Shown piece by piece: positions 50,595-59,422 of a stretch of DNA of 64,000 nt (within the stretch, counting starts at the first letter, position 1; every line of letters begins with the position of its first letter). A program made the position numbers and the translations under genes. The notes beneath the pieces are model-generated. The model was not told where the DNA came from. It made no database searches and saw only the letters and a program-made list of their open reading frames with translations. The stretch spans positions 682,001-746,000 of the forward strand of contig NZ_CP054258.1 of assembly GCF_024181585.1 (NCBI RefSeq). The letters are read 5' to 3'. Origin of the DNA: Treponema socranskii subsp. buccale. Its GTDB lineage: Bacteria > Spirochaetota > Spirochaetia > Treponematales > Treponemataceae.

Positions 50595-50623
50595 TTGACA
50601 AAGCGGATATAAGGTCATAACAT
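50595..50623 (+). promoter_or_regulatory. promoter of the flavoprotein gene
   Basis: TTGACA (50595-50600), 17 bases, TAACAT (50618-50623). A TCGCTGT/ACAGCGA hairpin (50632-50650) stands at the very 5' end of the predicted mRNA and may protect it. Confidence 0.7.
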
Positions 50624-50679
50624 AAAAAAAATCGCTGTACATGACAGCGACTGTTTAACAATATTTGGAGGCAAAGATA

Positions 50680-52644
50680 ATGCAAAAAAAATTACTTTCA
50701 TTTGCATTGGCTGCATTTGCAGCTGCGGGGTTGATTTCCTGCGGCGGTAAATCGATTAAAAACGGAACCTATACTTCGTCCGTACAAGGTATGAATGACG
50801 CTGTCGAAGTATCCGTTACGATTGCAGACAAAAAGATCGCGGACGTACAGGTTACGAAAAACTCGGAAACACCGGGCATCGGCAGTCCGCTCATGGATGC
50901 GAACGGTACGGTTTTGACGGCCGGAGGAATGGCTCCTACCGAATTGATCCCCGCCGAAATCGTAAAGCATCAGTCGGTCAACGTCGATGTCGTGACGGGT
51001 GCGACGATTACGTCGGCTGCGATTAAAGCTGCGGTATCGAACTGTCTGAAAGATGCGAAAGCGAATCCTTCCGATTGGAATGCGAAACCGGAAGCTGCAG
51101 CCGCTCCGGAAAATGCGAGTGCCGATGTCGTTGTTGTCGGCGGCGGCGGAGCGGGGCTTGCGGCGGCTATCGCAGCGGGACAGCAGAATAAATCGGTTAT
51201 CATCGTAGAAAAGAACGGCGAAGTCGGCGGCGACACGCTCGTGTGCGGCGCGATCTACAATACGCCCGACGAAGCGCTTCAGAAAAAAGTGACGATGGGC
51301 GACGCGGTAAAACGCACGATCGAAACGGCTCTCGCTGAAGCTTCGAAAAACGGCGAACACGCCGCTCTTCAGGCGCAAGTGCGCTCGCAGTGGAACGCGT
51401 ACAAATCGAGCGGCAGGACCGACCTCTTCGACTCGAAAGAATGGTTTGCGCTGCAGACCTGGAACGGCGGCGATAAAGTCGGTAATTTAAATCTCGTCAA
51501 AGTATTGTGCTATAACGCATACGACGGGCTCGGTTGGATCGACGATTTGGGCATGAGCTTTTCCGACGTCATCAGCCAGGGAGCGGGTTCTCTGTGGCAG
51601 CGCACGCACACCAGCATGATGAAGATGGGAACCGGCTTTATTTCGACCTATGTCGAAAACATCGCGAAGATGAACAATATCACGGTCATGGTAGAGACGA
51701 CGGGCAAATCGCTCGTCAAAGACGGCGACAGAGTTACCGGCGTCGTGTGCGCCGACAGAAACGGCAACGAGTTTACCCTTTCGGCAAAGGACGGCGTCAT
51801 TCTTGCGACCGGCGGTTTTGCCGCAAACGGCGCGATGGTGCAAAAGTACAATACGTCGGGCAAATGGCAGGATTTGAGCAAAGTCGCGACGACGAACCGC
51901 TTTTCGTGCTCACAGGGAGACGGTATCGAAATGGCCGTCGCTGCGGGCGCTTCGCTCACCGATATGGAACAGCTCCAGCTTTTGTACCTCGGCAACTTAA
52001 AAGACGGACAGCTGACGAAGTATCCGCCGAGAGATGTCAACGGCACCGACCAGATCATCTTTATCAATAAAGAGGGCAAACGCTTTACGAACGAAGGCGG
52101 CAGACGCGACAATATCTGTCTTGCGGTTTTTGCGCAGCCCGATAAAGTGTTCTATATGCTCGAATCCGGCGACGGCGACAAGTATAAAGACATCAAAGAT
52201 CCCGATTGGAGAAGCGCCGACGGCTTTACCTTCGACTATCTCGAATCGAACGGCTACATCTATGAAGGCGATACGCTCGAAGAGCTCGCCGGAAAACTCG
52301 GCATGAACGCTGCGACGCTCCAAGCGACGATCGACACCTTCAATGCGAGCGTCGATTCCGGACGCGACGAATTCGGCAGAACGCTTTATTCGACGAAGCT
52401 GACGAAGGGTCCGTGGGTCGCGACTCCGAGACAGGCCTGCGTTCACCACACGATGGGCGGCGTTACGATCGACACGAACTGCCGTGTCATCGGCACGAAC
52501 GGTAAAGTTATTCCCGGTTTGTATGCGGCGGGTGAAATCACCGGAGGCATACACGGTGCGAACCGCTTGGGCGGAAACGCCGTCGTCGATACGGTCGTAT
52601 TCGGCAAGCTCGCAGGCGATACGGTCATCGCGGATGCGCGGTAA
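50680..52644 (+). CDS. flavinylated fumarate-reductase-like flavoprotein, lipoprotein
   Basis: A 654-residue exported lipoprotein (GLISC lipobox, Cys 21). Residues about 25-120 form an FMN-binding domain with the covalent flavinylation motif DVVTGAT (D-x2-T-G-A-T; FMN put on Thr by ApbE). Residues about 145-654 form the FAD-binding fumarate reductase/succinate dehydrogenase domain (ADVVVVGGGGAGLAAAIAAG; HHTMGGVTIDTNCRVIGTNG; GEITGGIHGANRLGGNAVVD). Such proteins take electrons from an extracytosolic flavin chain and reduce fumarate, urocanate or related acids. GGAGG lies before ATG 50680. Confidence 0.9.
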   Translation: MQKKLLSFALAAFAAAGLISCGGKSIKNGTYTSSVQGMNDAVEVSVTIADKKIADVQVTKNSETPGIGSPLMDANGTVLTAGGMAPTELIPAEIVKHQSVNVDVVTGATITSAAIKAAVSNCLKDAKANPSDWNAKPEAAAAPENASADVVVVGGGGAGLAAAIAAGQQNKSVIIVEKNGEVGGDTLVCGAIYNTPDEALQKKVTMGDAVKRTIETALAEASKNGEHAALQAQVRSQWNAYKSSGRTDLFDSKEWFALQTWNGGDKVGNLNLVKVLCYNAYDGLGWIDDLGMSFSDVISQGAGSLWQRTHTSMMKMGTGFISTYVENIAKMNNITVMVETTGKSLVKDGDRVTGVVCADRNGNEFTLSAKDGVILATGGFAANGAMVQKYNTSGKWQDLSKVATTNRFSCSQGDGIEMAVAAGASLTDMEQLQLLYLGNLKDGQLTKYPPRDVNGTDQIIFINKEGKRFTNEGGRRDNICLAVFAQPDKVFYMLESGDGDKYKDIKDPDWRSADGFTFDYLESNGYIYEGDTLEELAGKLGMNAATLQATIDTFNASVDSGRDEFGRTLYSTKLTKGPWVATPRQACVHHTMGGVTIDTNCRVIGTNGKVIPGLYAAGEITGGIHGANRLGGNAVVDTVVFGKLAGDTVIADAR

Positions 52645-52692
52645 CGGCGTGAAAAAAGCGTACACTAAGTAAGCCGGGGTTCGACCCGTGCA

Positions 52693-52738
52693 TAAGGGGC
52701 TGTCGAAAAAGTAAGCAACTTTTGAGACAGCCCTTTTT
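52693..52738 (+). terminator. intrinsic terminator after the flavoprotein gene
   Basis: GGGCTGTC...GACAGCCC stem with an inner AAAAAGT/ACTTTT pair, then TTTTT. Confidence 0.85.
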
Positions 52739-52761
52739 CCATCCATTTTGTTCGCCGATTG

Positions 52762-53084
52762 AATGTCGAGTTTTGAACATAAATAAAAGTGCGCGAAGAC
52801 TATCTTTCGGCTGCGTGATAAAACGGTCGGAAGCGTGCGCGATGCGGCGCAACAGCGGGAGACACGCGTGCGGCTTTGTGCGTTCAGCTTGCGGAAGATT
52901 TGCTTAAAAGCACAACCGTTCCCTAAATCCTGCGAGTTTGCAACGCAAACTCGGTAGTGAGGCGAAGCCGAACGCAGATTCCGCTGTGAGAGCCGCGATT
53001 GTACACGATTACGAATAATTGTGCAGCAGTCGTTCTCGCCGAAAGCATAGCTTTATTCACGCATACTTTCAAAACTTGACATTC
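52762..53084. mobile_element. MITE-like element with 16-bp terminal inverted repeats, copy B
   Basis: Left end AATGTCGAGTTTTGAA, right end the reverse complement of AATGTCAAGTTTTGAA. It shares its right-end block and the GCGAGTTTGCAACGCAAACTCG stem with copy A (15993-16204) and carries about 110 extra bases in the middle. Fills most of the gap 52645-53092. Confidence 0.65.
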
Positions 53085-53092
53085 GGTAAAAT

Positions 53093-54340
53093 TTACTTTT
53101 GTTCCGAAAGACCGCTTCTCGTGTCGACGATACGCTTCATATCGGCGATATTGTCTACGATGATATAGTTGTCGTACACTTCGATTTTTCGTTTTTCGAC
53201 GAATTTGTTGATTTCATCGCGCGTCGCTTCCGGCGACAGTCCCGCCCAATGCGCCACGTCCGCCGCCGACACGTTGAACTTCCGTTGCCGGTCGTTCGCG
53301 TTTACCGAGGGATTCATTTCGTCGAACATGAGAAAGACGTCTGCGATTCGGGCCTGTACGTCTTTGATCGCAAGCGTACGCAAACGGCGTCGTTGGTCGT
53401 AGATGCGTTTGCAAAAAAGCTTCAATAGGATGATCGCGATCTGAGGATTACCCATGATGAGCAGTTGGAAATTTTCTTTGTTGAATTCGAGGCATTCGAC
53501 GTTGCCGATCGCGACGCAAGTTGCAGAACGCGGAGAATTGTCGAGGATGGCCATCTCTCCGAAAAATTCACCGGGCTTCATGATGTCCAGATTTTTCTTT
53601 GCGCCGTTTACGCATTTGACGAGCTGTACGCGTCCCGACTGAATAAGATAAAAACTGTTGCCCGGTTCGAATTCGCTGATGATGACATTGCCCGGTTTAT
53701 ACTGCTTTGCAAAACGTTTGAAAGCGGGAAGTGCAAACTGCTTCAGCGCACCTGAAGCTTCTTCGTCTTCTTCGGTTGTATCGCTGCTTTTTATTTTTTC
53801 TTTTATCTTTGTGTTGCGCAGTTTTGCATCGGCATATAATTTTGCAACTTCGTCTTTTTTCGCAGTGTTCGGATAGAGCGATAAAAATTTAACGCAGATG
53901 TCGCAGCACGAAAGATACTCTTCGTCGTTGTAAAAACTTTTTGCAACGGCGATCATACCTGTCTGCTGATCTTCGGGAACGTTGTTGAGAATCGCTTCGG
54001 TTTTTTTATGAATGAGGCGCAGCTGATTTGAAAAGACGCGGAGCATCTTCATGATGATCTCTTTGTTGCTGCTGAATATCTGTTCGAATTCCTGTATGGT
54101 TAAAGCGATCGAAACGCAGTCGGTAAGCGCGGTTGCGGTTTCTTCGCGCGGAAAACGGCCGAGTGCGGATTTGACACCGAAGAACTCGCCGTTTTTTACC
54201 TGCTCGGTAACGGGCTGATGAGTTTCCACATCCGTCGTTGTAAGGACGAGAATACCTTTTTGCAGGATAAAAATCCGTTCGTCTTTATCCCCTTCAAAGT
54301 AAACGATCGATCCTTTTGTATATTGCATCGCTTTAGGCAT
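53093..54340 (-). CDS. double cyclic-nucleotide-binding Crp-like regulator
   Basis: A 415-residue protein: cNMP-binding fold 1 (about residues 5-115; FEGDKDERIFILQKGILVL), a helical linker, cNMP-binding fold 2 (about 215-330; PGEFFGEMAILDNSPRSATC with the Glu and Arg of the phosphate-binding cassette) and a C-terminal Crp winged helix (VSAADVAHWAGLSPEATRDE). Fold 1 lacks the canonical cassette Arg pattern (GEFFGVKSALGRFPREETAT), so only fold 2 is likely to bind nucleotide. It is a natural receiver for the class III cyclase in this window. AGGGGAT precedes the ATG. Confidence 0.85.
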   Translation of the reverse strand: MPKAMQYTKGSIVYFEGDKDERIFILQKGILVLTTTDVETHQPVTEQVKNGEFFGVKSALGRFPREETATALTDCVSIALTIQEFEQIFSSNKEIIMKMLRVFSNQLRLIHKKTEAILNNVPEDQQTGMIAVAKSFYNDEEYLSCCDICVKFLSLYPNTAKKDEVAKLYADAKLRNTKIKEKIKSSDTTEEDEEASGALKQFALPAFKRFAKQYKPGNVIISEFEPGNSFYLIQSGRVQLVKCVNGAKKNLDIMKPGEFFGEMAILDNSPRSATCVAIGNVECLEFNKENFQLLIMGNPQIAIILLKLFCKRIYDQRRRLRTLAIKDVQARIADVFLMFDEMNPSVNANDRQRKFNVSAADVAHWAGLSPEATRDEINKFVEKRKIEVYDNYIIVDNIADMKRIVDTRSGLSEQK

Positions 54341-54405
54341 ACAAGATCCCCTGGTACATTACGATATTATATCATAAATCATCTATTTATGCTATGCTCT
54401 TTTTG

Positions 54406-55251
54406 ATGATTGATTTACATACTCACAGCAATGCATCCGACGGTCAATACCGCCCTGCCGAACTTGTCGAAAAGGCGTGTGAAAGCGGCATTTCCGCTTT
54501 TGCGCTGACGGATCACGATACGATAGCGGGGCTTTCCGAAGCTGCAGCCGAAGCCGAAAAACGGCATATTACCTTTATACGAGGCATCGAAATTTTCGTC
54601 GAATGGCCGACCGGCGAATTCCACTTGCTCGGACTCGGTTTTACGCATATTTCGCCGTCGTTGGCGGAGCTCGTCGATTTTTTGCAAACAAAACGTACCG
54701 AACGGAATCTGCACATAATCGAAAAGATGCGCGAAGAAGGTATCGACGCGTCGTACGACGAGCTGTGCTCCCTTTTCCCCGACAGTTCCATAGGCAGGCC
54801 GCACTTTGCCGAATACCTCAAGTACAAAAATATCGTAAAGGATAATCGGGAGGCGTTTGAAAAATACCTCGGTAAAGGCAGACCCTTTTATGCCGAGCGT
54901 ACGGGCGCGAATCTCGACGAAGCGATACAGGCGATCGTCGATTCGGGCGGCGTGCCGGTTATCGCGCATCCGCTGTCGCTCTACGTGTCATGGGGACATC
55001 TCAGGACTATTGTGGAAGACATTCACTCGCGCGGCGTCGAAGGGCTTGAAGCCTATCATCCGGGGGCGAGCGGTCACGACTGCAAGCGTCTCGAATCGCT
55101 TGCGCGCGAGCACGGCATGTTCGTCACTGCGGGAAGCGATTTTCACGGCGAAAAAATCCGCGCCGACAGAAAACTCGGTTATACCGCCGACGGTAAAAAA
55201 ATAGACGCCCGATTTTATTACGAAGAGCTGCTTCCGCATTTGGCAAAGTAA
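54406..55251 (+). CDS. PHP-domain metal-dependent phosphoesterase
   Basis: A 281-residue protein of the PHP family with all metal-ligand motifs: DLHTHSNASDG, ALTDHDTIAGL, GIEI, GRPHFAEYL, IAHPLSLY and GSDFHGE. Single-domain relatives (RNase AM/YciV/TrpH type) are 5'-3' exonucleases on short RNA or DNA, or 3',5'-nucleotide phosphatases. ATG 54406 and ATG 54394 are both possible; neither has a ribosome-binding site. Confidence 0.9.
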   Translation: MIDLHTHSNASDGQYRPAELVEKACESGISAFALTDHDTIAGLSEAAAEAEKRHITFIRGIEIFVEWPTGEFHLLGLGFTHISPSLAELVDFLQTKRTERNLHIIEKMREEGIDASYDELCSLFPDSSIGRPHFAEYLKYKNIVKDNREAFEKYLGKGRPFYAERTGANLDEAIQAIVDSGGVPVIAHPLSLYVSWGHLRTIVEDIHSRGVEGLEAYHPGASGHDCKRLESLAREHGMFVTAGSDFHGEKIRADRKLGYTADGKKIDARFYYEELLPHLAK

Positions 55252-55431
55252 GGGCGCTATTCTCCCGCTGCGGGCGGTTATATCGGTCCGGCCGGCCGTA
55301 CCGCATATTTTTTCAAAAAATCTTTATACACATGCTCCGAAACTGCACGGCTTGAGACGATCTTATACGGGGAAGTTGAGCCGCAAAACGATTGAAATTA
55401 AAGAGGGGAGATTTTGCGTGCAGGGAGCATA

Positions 55432-56997
55432 ATGCGTATGCAGATTTTTTCGTTTTCGCCGTTCGGGTACGAAGGTGCGCTCGTTACGGTTGAAGTGGAT
55501 ATCCGGCGCGGCATTCCCGCGGTCGATATCGTAGGTCTTGCGGACGGCGCGGTAAAAGAATCGCGCGAGCGCATGCGGGCAGCCGTGCAGAATTCCGGTT
55601 TCGAGTTTCCGCCGGAGCGCGTGCTCGTCAGTTTATCGCCTGCGGATATGCGGAAAGAAGGCGCAGGCTTCGATTTGGCGATTGCGCTCGCCGTCCTCCA
55701 AGCGCGAAGCGGAAAAGATTCGTTTTCCGATTCGCCTTCCGTCCTCGTTATGGGAGAACTCGAGCTTTCGGGAAATGTGCGCGGCGTACGCGCCGTCCAC
55801 GCTGCCGCTTCTACCGCTGCAGCCTCAGGTATTTTTAAATGCATCGTACCGCTTGCGAATGCCGACGAAGCGCGCGAAGTGCACGGTATGAAAGTGTACG
55901 GTGCGGCATCTCTCGAAGATGCGTTTTCCGCGCTCGCTTCGGACGAAGTTTTTACCGAGAGAAGCCTGTCGAATCAAAGCGCCTTTGTGCCGGAACACTG
56001 CGTCGAAACGGATGGCGTACTCTTTCCGCCCGTTACGGAAGGTTTCGAATTCGCCGATGTGGCGGGGCAAATTTTTTTTGTGCGGGGTTTGCAAATTGCG
56101 GCGGCCGGCGGACACAACCTCATTGCGATCGGCGCTCCCGGCTGCGGCAAAACGATGGCGCTGCAAAAATTTCAAACACTGCTCCCGCTGCTTACCGTCG
56201 AAGAAGCGCAGCCCGTCACGCGCATCTATTCGATTGCAGGACTCATGCGCGGAAACGAACCTCTCGTCAGAATCGCTCCGTTTCGTCAGCCGCATCAAAC
56301 CGCAACGATCGAAGGCATGTGCGGAGGCGGTGCACGCTGTATACCCGGAGAAATATCGCTTGCGCACAACGGCGTGCTCTTTCTCGACGAAGCCGCCGAA
56401 TTCCGTTCGTCGGTTTTGCAGATGCTCCGCGTACCGATCGAAAGCGGACGCATCACGCTTGCTCGCGCCGGCCGATCGACGGTTTATCCCGCGTCGTTTC
56501 AGCTGCTCATGGCGGCGAACCCCTGTCCCTGCGGAAACTTCGGATCGAAATCGAAACTCTGTCTGTGCAGCGCCCGTGCCGTCGAAACCTATTGGAATAA
56601 ATTCTCAGCGCCTCTTTTAGACCGCATCGATATGTGCATTTTCGTCGACAACGAAGGGATCTCGCATGACGCCGCGCGGACGACGACCGCCGAATTGCGA
56701 ACGGAAATCGCGCGTGCGGTAAAGACGCAGCGGAAGCGGCAGGGTAAAAAAAACGCAAAGCTTTTGCCGGAAGAAATTGCGCGATGCTGTCCGATGAGCG
56801 CCGACGGGCGAAAGTCGCTCGACAACGCGGCGATGCGTTGCGGATTTTCTCCGCGCGCCGTTTCAAGTTCCATAAAAGTCGCGCGTACGATAGCCGATAT
56901 GGCAGGCTGTACCGTCATACAGGAAGCGCACGTAAAAGAAGCCGTACAATATCGAAAAGCATGCACGGGCTTTTTGCCGGAAAATGTCGACGGGTAG
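55432..56997 (+). CDS. comM: ComM/YifB-type Mg-chelatase-like AAA+ ATPase
   Basis: A 521-residue protein with the family order: N-terminal Lon-like domain (FSFSPFGYEGALVTVEVDIR; AVDIVGLADGAVKESRERMR), AAA+ domain with Walker A IGAPGCGKTMALQKF near residue 240 and Walker B GVLFLDEAAEF, the NPCPCGNFG zinc-like motif, and the Mg-chelatase C-terminal domain. In naturally competent bacteria ComM is a branch-migration helicase that helps integrate incoming DNA. GGGAG is four bases before ATG 55432. Confidence 0.92.
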   Translation: MRMQIFSFSPFGYEGALVTVEVDIRRGIPAVDIVGLADGAVKESRERMRAAVQNSGFEFPPERVLVSLSPADMRKEGAGFDLAIALAVLQARSGKDSFSDSPSVLVMGELELSGNVRGVRAVHAAASTAAASGIFKCIVPLANADEAREVHGMKVYGAASLEDAFSALASDEVFTERSLSNQSAFVPEHCVETDGVLFPPVTEGFEFADVAGQIFFVRGLQIAAAGGHNLIAIGAPGCGKTMALQKFQTLLPLLTVEEAQPVTRIYSIAGLMRGNEPLVRIAPFRQPHQTATIEGMCGGGARCIPGEISLAHNGVLFLDEAAEFRSSVLQMLRVPIESGRITLARAGRSTVYPASFQLLMAANPCPCGNFGSKSKLCLCSARAVETYWNKFSAPLLDRIDMCIFVDNEGISHDAARTTTAELRTEIARAVKTQRKRQGKKNAKLLPEEIARCCPMSADGRKSLDNAAMRCGFSPRAVSSSIKVARTIADMAGCTVIQEAHVKEAVQYRKACTGFLPENVDG

Positions 56998-57122
56998 GGC
57001 GTAGTTTTTCGAACGTGCCCGTTGCGGAGGTCGCGGTATGTGCTGCGGGTGCGTTTTGTTAGCCTAGTGCAACAAATTGACAAAGCCCCGTAAAAATGCT
57101 AAAAACACGCACGAGGTTATTT

Positions 57123-58814
57123 ATGGAAAATATGATGCACTATCTTAAAGATATCGATAAAGAAAAACTGAAGACGGTTTTGGAAATAAAAGAAGCGTAC
57201 AACGGCGGTCGCATGAGCCTTGAAGAGGCAAAGCGGATTTTAAAAGAAAAAGTAAAAAAGCTTACGCCTGCGGAAATCGCCGTTGCCGAGCAGGAGCTTA
57301 AAGAATTCGAAGACGACGAATGCCGCAAAGAAAACATCCAAAGCATGCTCGTCCTTTTTGAAGATATCATGGACACATCCCGTCCCGATCTGCCGGCCGA
57401 CCATCCGATCATGTGCTACTACCGCGAAAACGATGCGCTTTTAAAAATCATGCTTGAAATCGAAGATTTGGTTCAGTACCCGCTCATCAAAAATCAATGG
57501 CTCGAAATCTACGATAAGCTTGCGCAGTATCGTCTGCACTTTTCCCGCAAGCAAAATCAACTGTATTCAATGCTCGAGCGTAAAGGCTTCGACCGCCCGA
57601 CGACGACGATGTGGACACTCGATGATTTTATCCGCGACGAGATAAAAGACGCGCGCACGCTTTTGGAAGAGGGCAAAGACGATGCCTTTCTCGCAATGCA
57701 GCCGACGATCGTCGCCGACGTGCGCGATTTGATTTCCAAAGAAAACACGATTTTGTATCCGACCTCTCTTGCGATGCTCACTCCGAAAGAATTCGAAGAT
57801 ATGAAAATCGGCGACAGAGAAATCGGTTTTGCGTGGATCGATGTAAACTCAAGTTCCGCAAAAAGTGGAGCGGCTGCTTCTTCGAACGGCAGCTGTGCGG
57901 ATGCGAAAACTTCGGCCGGCGAAAGCGGCGATTTTGCAAGCGACCTTGCAAAGCTTTTGCAAAAACACGGTTACGCAGCTCCCGCCGGCGAAGAATTCGA
58001 CGTTACGACGGGACGCTTGACGCTCGATCAAATCAATTTGATCTATAAACACATGCCGGTCGATATTTCCTACGTCGACGAAAATGAAATCGTCCGCTTT
58101 TACACCGATACCGAACACCGCGTGTTTCCGCGCAGCAAAAACGTTATCGGCCGCGACGTAAAAAATTGTCATCCGAAAGCGAGCGTTCACATCGTCGAAG
58201 AAATTATTAAAAAATTCAGAAGCGGTGAAGAGAACGAAGCGGAGTTTTGGATAAATAAGCCCGGTCTTTTTATCTATATTACGTATATCGCGGTGCGCGA
58301 TGCCGACGGGCGTTTCCGCGGCGTTTTGGAGATGATGCAGGACTGCACCCATATCAGGAGCCTCGAAGGCTCGCAGACGCTTTTGACGTGGAGCAGCGGC
58401 AAAAAAGAGAGCGGTTATGCAGCCGACACCGCTTCGGGAAGCAATGCAGCGGATGCGGAAAGCTTGCCGAAAGCGGACGGCTCTTCAAAAAAAGAAAGCG
58501 CCGGAGACAAGGGCGCTTCACCGGAACATTCTTCGGAAAACGGGGATATGGCAAATTCTTCGGCAAGTACGACCGGTGCAAAGCTCTTCCCGCTCAAAGG
58601 CGAAACGAAGCTTTCGGATTTGCTTGCATCCTACCCGTGGTTGAAAGCCGAACTTCCGTCGATCAATCCCGCATTTAAAATGCTTCAGACTCCGCTCGCC
58701 CGCATCATGATCCCGAAAGCGACTGTTTCTATGATGAGCGAGCGCAGTCAGATGCCGATGGACGAATTGATCGCGGCGATCGAAGCGAAGATAAAAGCTC
58801 ACGACGGAAAATAA
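57123..58814 (+). CDS. DUF438 / hemerythrin-like / PAS / DUF1858 protein
   Basis: A 563-residue cytoplasmic protein. DUF438 domain at the N-terminus (LKTVLEIKEAYNGGRMSLEE), a helical region where relatives have a hemerythrin-type domain (DHPIMCYYRENDALLKIMLE ... QLYSMLERKGFDRPTTTMWT), a PAS_10-type domain (ISYVDENEIVRFYTDTEHRV), a variable Ser/Ala/Lys-rich linker and a C-terminal DUF1858 domain (ETKLSDLLASYPWLKAELPS). Often linked to nitric oxide or oxygen sensing in anaerobes; that role is inferred. GAGG precedes ATG 57123. A terminator lies downstream at 58990. Confidence 0.85.
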   Translation: MENMMHYLKDIDKEKLKTVLEIKEAYNGGRMSLEEAKRILKEKVKKLTPAEIAVAEQELKEFEDDECRKENIQSMLVLFEDIMDTSRPDLPADHPIMCYYRENDALLKIMLEIEDLVQYPLIKNQWLEIYDKLAQYRLHFSRKQNQLYSMLERKGFDRPTTTMWTLDDFIRDEIKDARTLLEEGKDDAFLAMQPTIVADVRDLISKENTILYPTSLAMLTPKEFEDMKIGDREIGFAWIDVNSSSAKSGAAASSNGSCADAKTSAGESGDFASDLAKLLQKHGYAAPAGEEFDVTTGRLTLDQINLIYKHMPVDISYVDENEIVRFYTDTEHRVFPRSKNVIGRDVKNCHPKASVHIVEEIIKKFRSGEENEAEFWINKPGLFIYITYIAVRDADGRFRGVLEMMQDCTHIRSLEGSQTLLTWSSGKKESGYAADTASGSNAADAESLPKADGSSKKESAGDKGASPEHSSENGDMANSSASTTGAKLFPLKGETKLSDLLASYPWLKAELPSINPAFKMLQTPLARIMIPKATVSMMSERSQMPMDELIAAIEAKIKAHDGK

Positions 58815-58911
58815 ATCGAGCACATGCGAGCTTCGGAGTTCAAGTCTCTGTTTGCAGATAGTCAATAGTATTATTGTTATAATGATTTATTTGATGATGT
58901 GAAATTTCTTG

Positions 58912-58932
58912 TTGCCGGCAAAGAGACTTGAA
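58912..58932 (-). repeat. duplicated tRNA-Leu 3' end
   Basis: 21 bases (TTGCCGGCAAAGAGACTTGA plus A) identical to the 3' end of tRNA-Leu at 59270-59290 (acceptor strand, half T-stem, T-loop). The match stops at the T-loop. Confidence 0.8.
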
Positions 58933-58943
58933 TCCCTCCGGTC

Positions 58944-58999
58944 GTGTACATCCTGTACACTCCCTGCGGGAACGCCTCCGCTCGCTTCCGGCGGCATCC
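58944..58999. repeat. hairpin module joined to the tRNA-Leu fragment
   Basis: GTGTACA-TCC-TGTACAC (58944-58960), 15 bases, then the 24-bp block 58976-58999 identical to 7055-7078. Same module as beside the tmRNA fragment. Confidence 0.75.
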
Positions 59000-59012
59000 T
59001 GCCGCCTTTTTT
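58990..59012 (+). terminator. intrinsic terminator within the module
   Basis: GGCGGCA-TCC-TGCCGCC followed by TTTTTT. It would end transcripts of the DUF438 gene. Confidence 0.7.
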
Positions 59013-59270
59013 ACTGTAGGGTAAGAGTACAAGAAATATGCAAGTATAAAAATAGTGTATGCGGATAAATAAAAAGGTGGAACGCGAGGCAGCGGAACTG
59101 CCGCCGAGCCGCTCTGACCGATGGCAAGCAAAATTTCGAAGAAATTTTGCGCAGTCCGATTCAAATCACGGTCAGCCGCGGCGAACGGCAGGGCTGCTGC
59201 CGGGAGTGCAGCCGATTTTATGATACGGAGTATTTTTAATAAGTATATTTTTTGTGCAATTATTCTTTTT

Positions 59271-59353
59271 TGCCGGCAAAGAGACTTGAACTCTTACGGC
59301 CTTGCGGCCAAGGGATTTTGAGTCCCTCGTGTCTACCATTCCACCATGCCGGC
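59271..59353 (-). tRNA. tRNA-Leu (anticodon CAA)
   Basis: Minus strand acceptor GCCGGCA (59353-59347) pairs with TGCCGGC at the 3' end; discriminator A at 59271; CCA not encoded. The anticodon stem is GGGA/TCCC with loop CTCAAAA, giving anticodon CAA (reads UUG). A long variable arm (TGGCCGCAAGGCCG) and T-arm AAGAG-TTCAAGT-CTCTT are as expected for a class II tRNA. Confidence 0.95.
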
Positions 59354-59387
59354 GCGGCAGGTACTACTATACCGAAAGAGGGGCAGG

Positions 59388-59416
59388 TTTGCAAGTGCGC
59401 GGTGAAACGCTATAAT
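59388..59416 (+). promoter_or_regulatory. recQ promoter (leaderless layout)
   Basis: TTTGCA (59388-59393), 17 bases, TATAAT (59411-59416), 6 bases, ATG 59423; no Shine-Dalgarno. The -35 box lies only 35 bases from the tRNA-Leu 5' end, on the opposite strand. Confidence 0.6.
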
Positions 59417-59422
59417 TGCCCT

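Larger units (their letters stand above)
58815..59270. other. gene-free region with tRNA-Leu 3' fragment, hairpin module and nested inverted repeat
   Basis: Besides the fragment, module and terminator listed separately, 59093-59200 holds a large imperfect inverted repeat (CTGCCGCCGAGCCG... / ...CGGCGAACGGCAG) with a perfect inner hairpin GCAAAATTTC-GAA-GAAATTTTGC (59128-59150). No coding sequence is visible. Confidence 0.5.

Noticed and set aside
54388-54406. Leaderless promoter for the PHP-domain gene
   Set aside because: TATGCT lies before the ATG, but no acceptable -35 box is found at 15-19 bases; evidence is too weak to include it in the leaderless set.
58912-58999. A second, degenerate tRNA-Leu gene
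   Set aside because: The length from block to fragment is tRNA-like (88 bases), but no acceptor pairing, D-arm or anticodon arm can be formed; only the 3' end matches.
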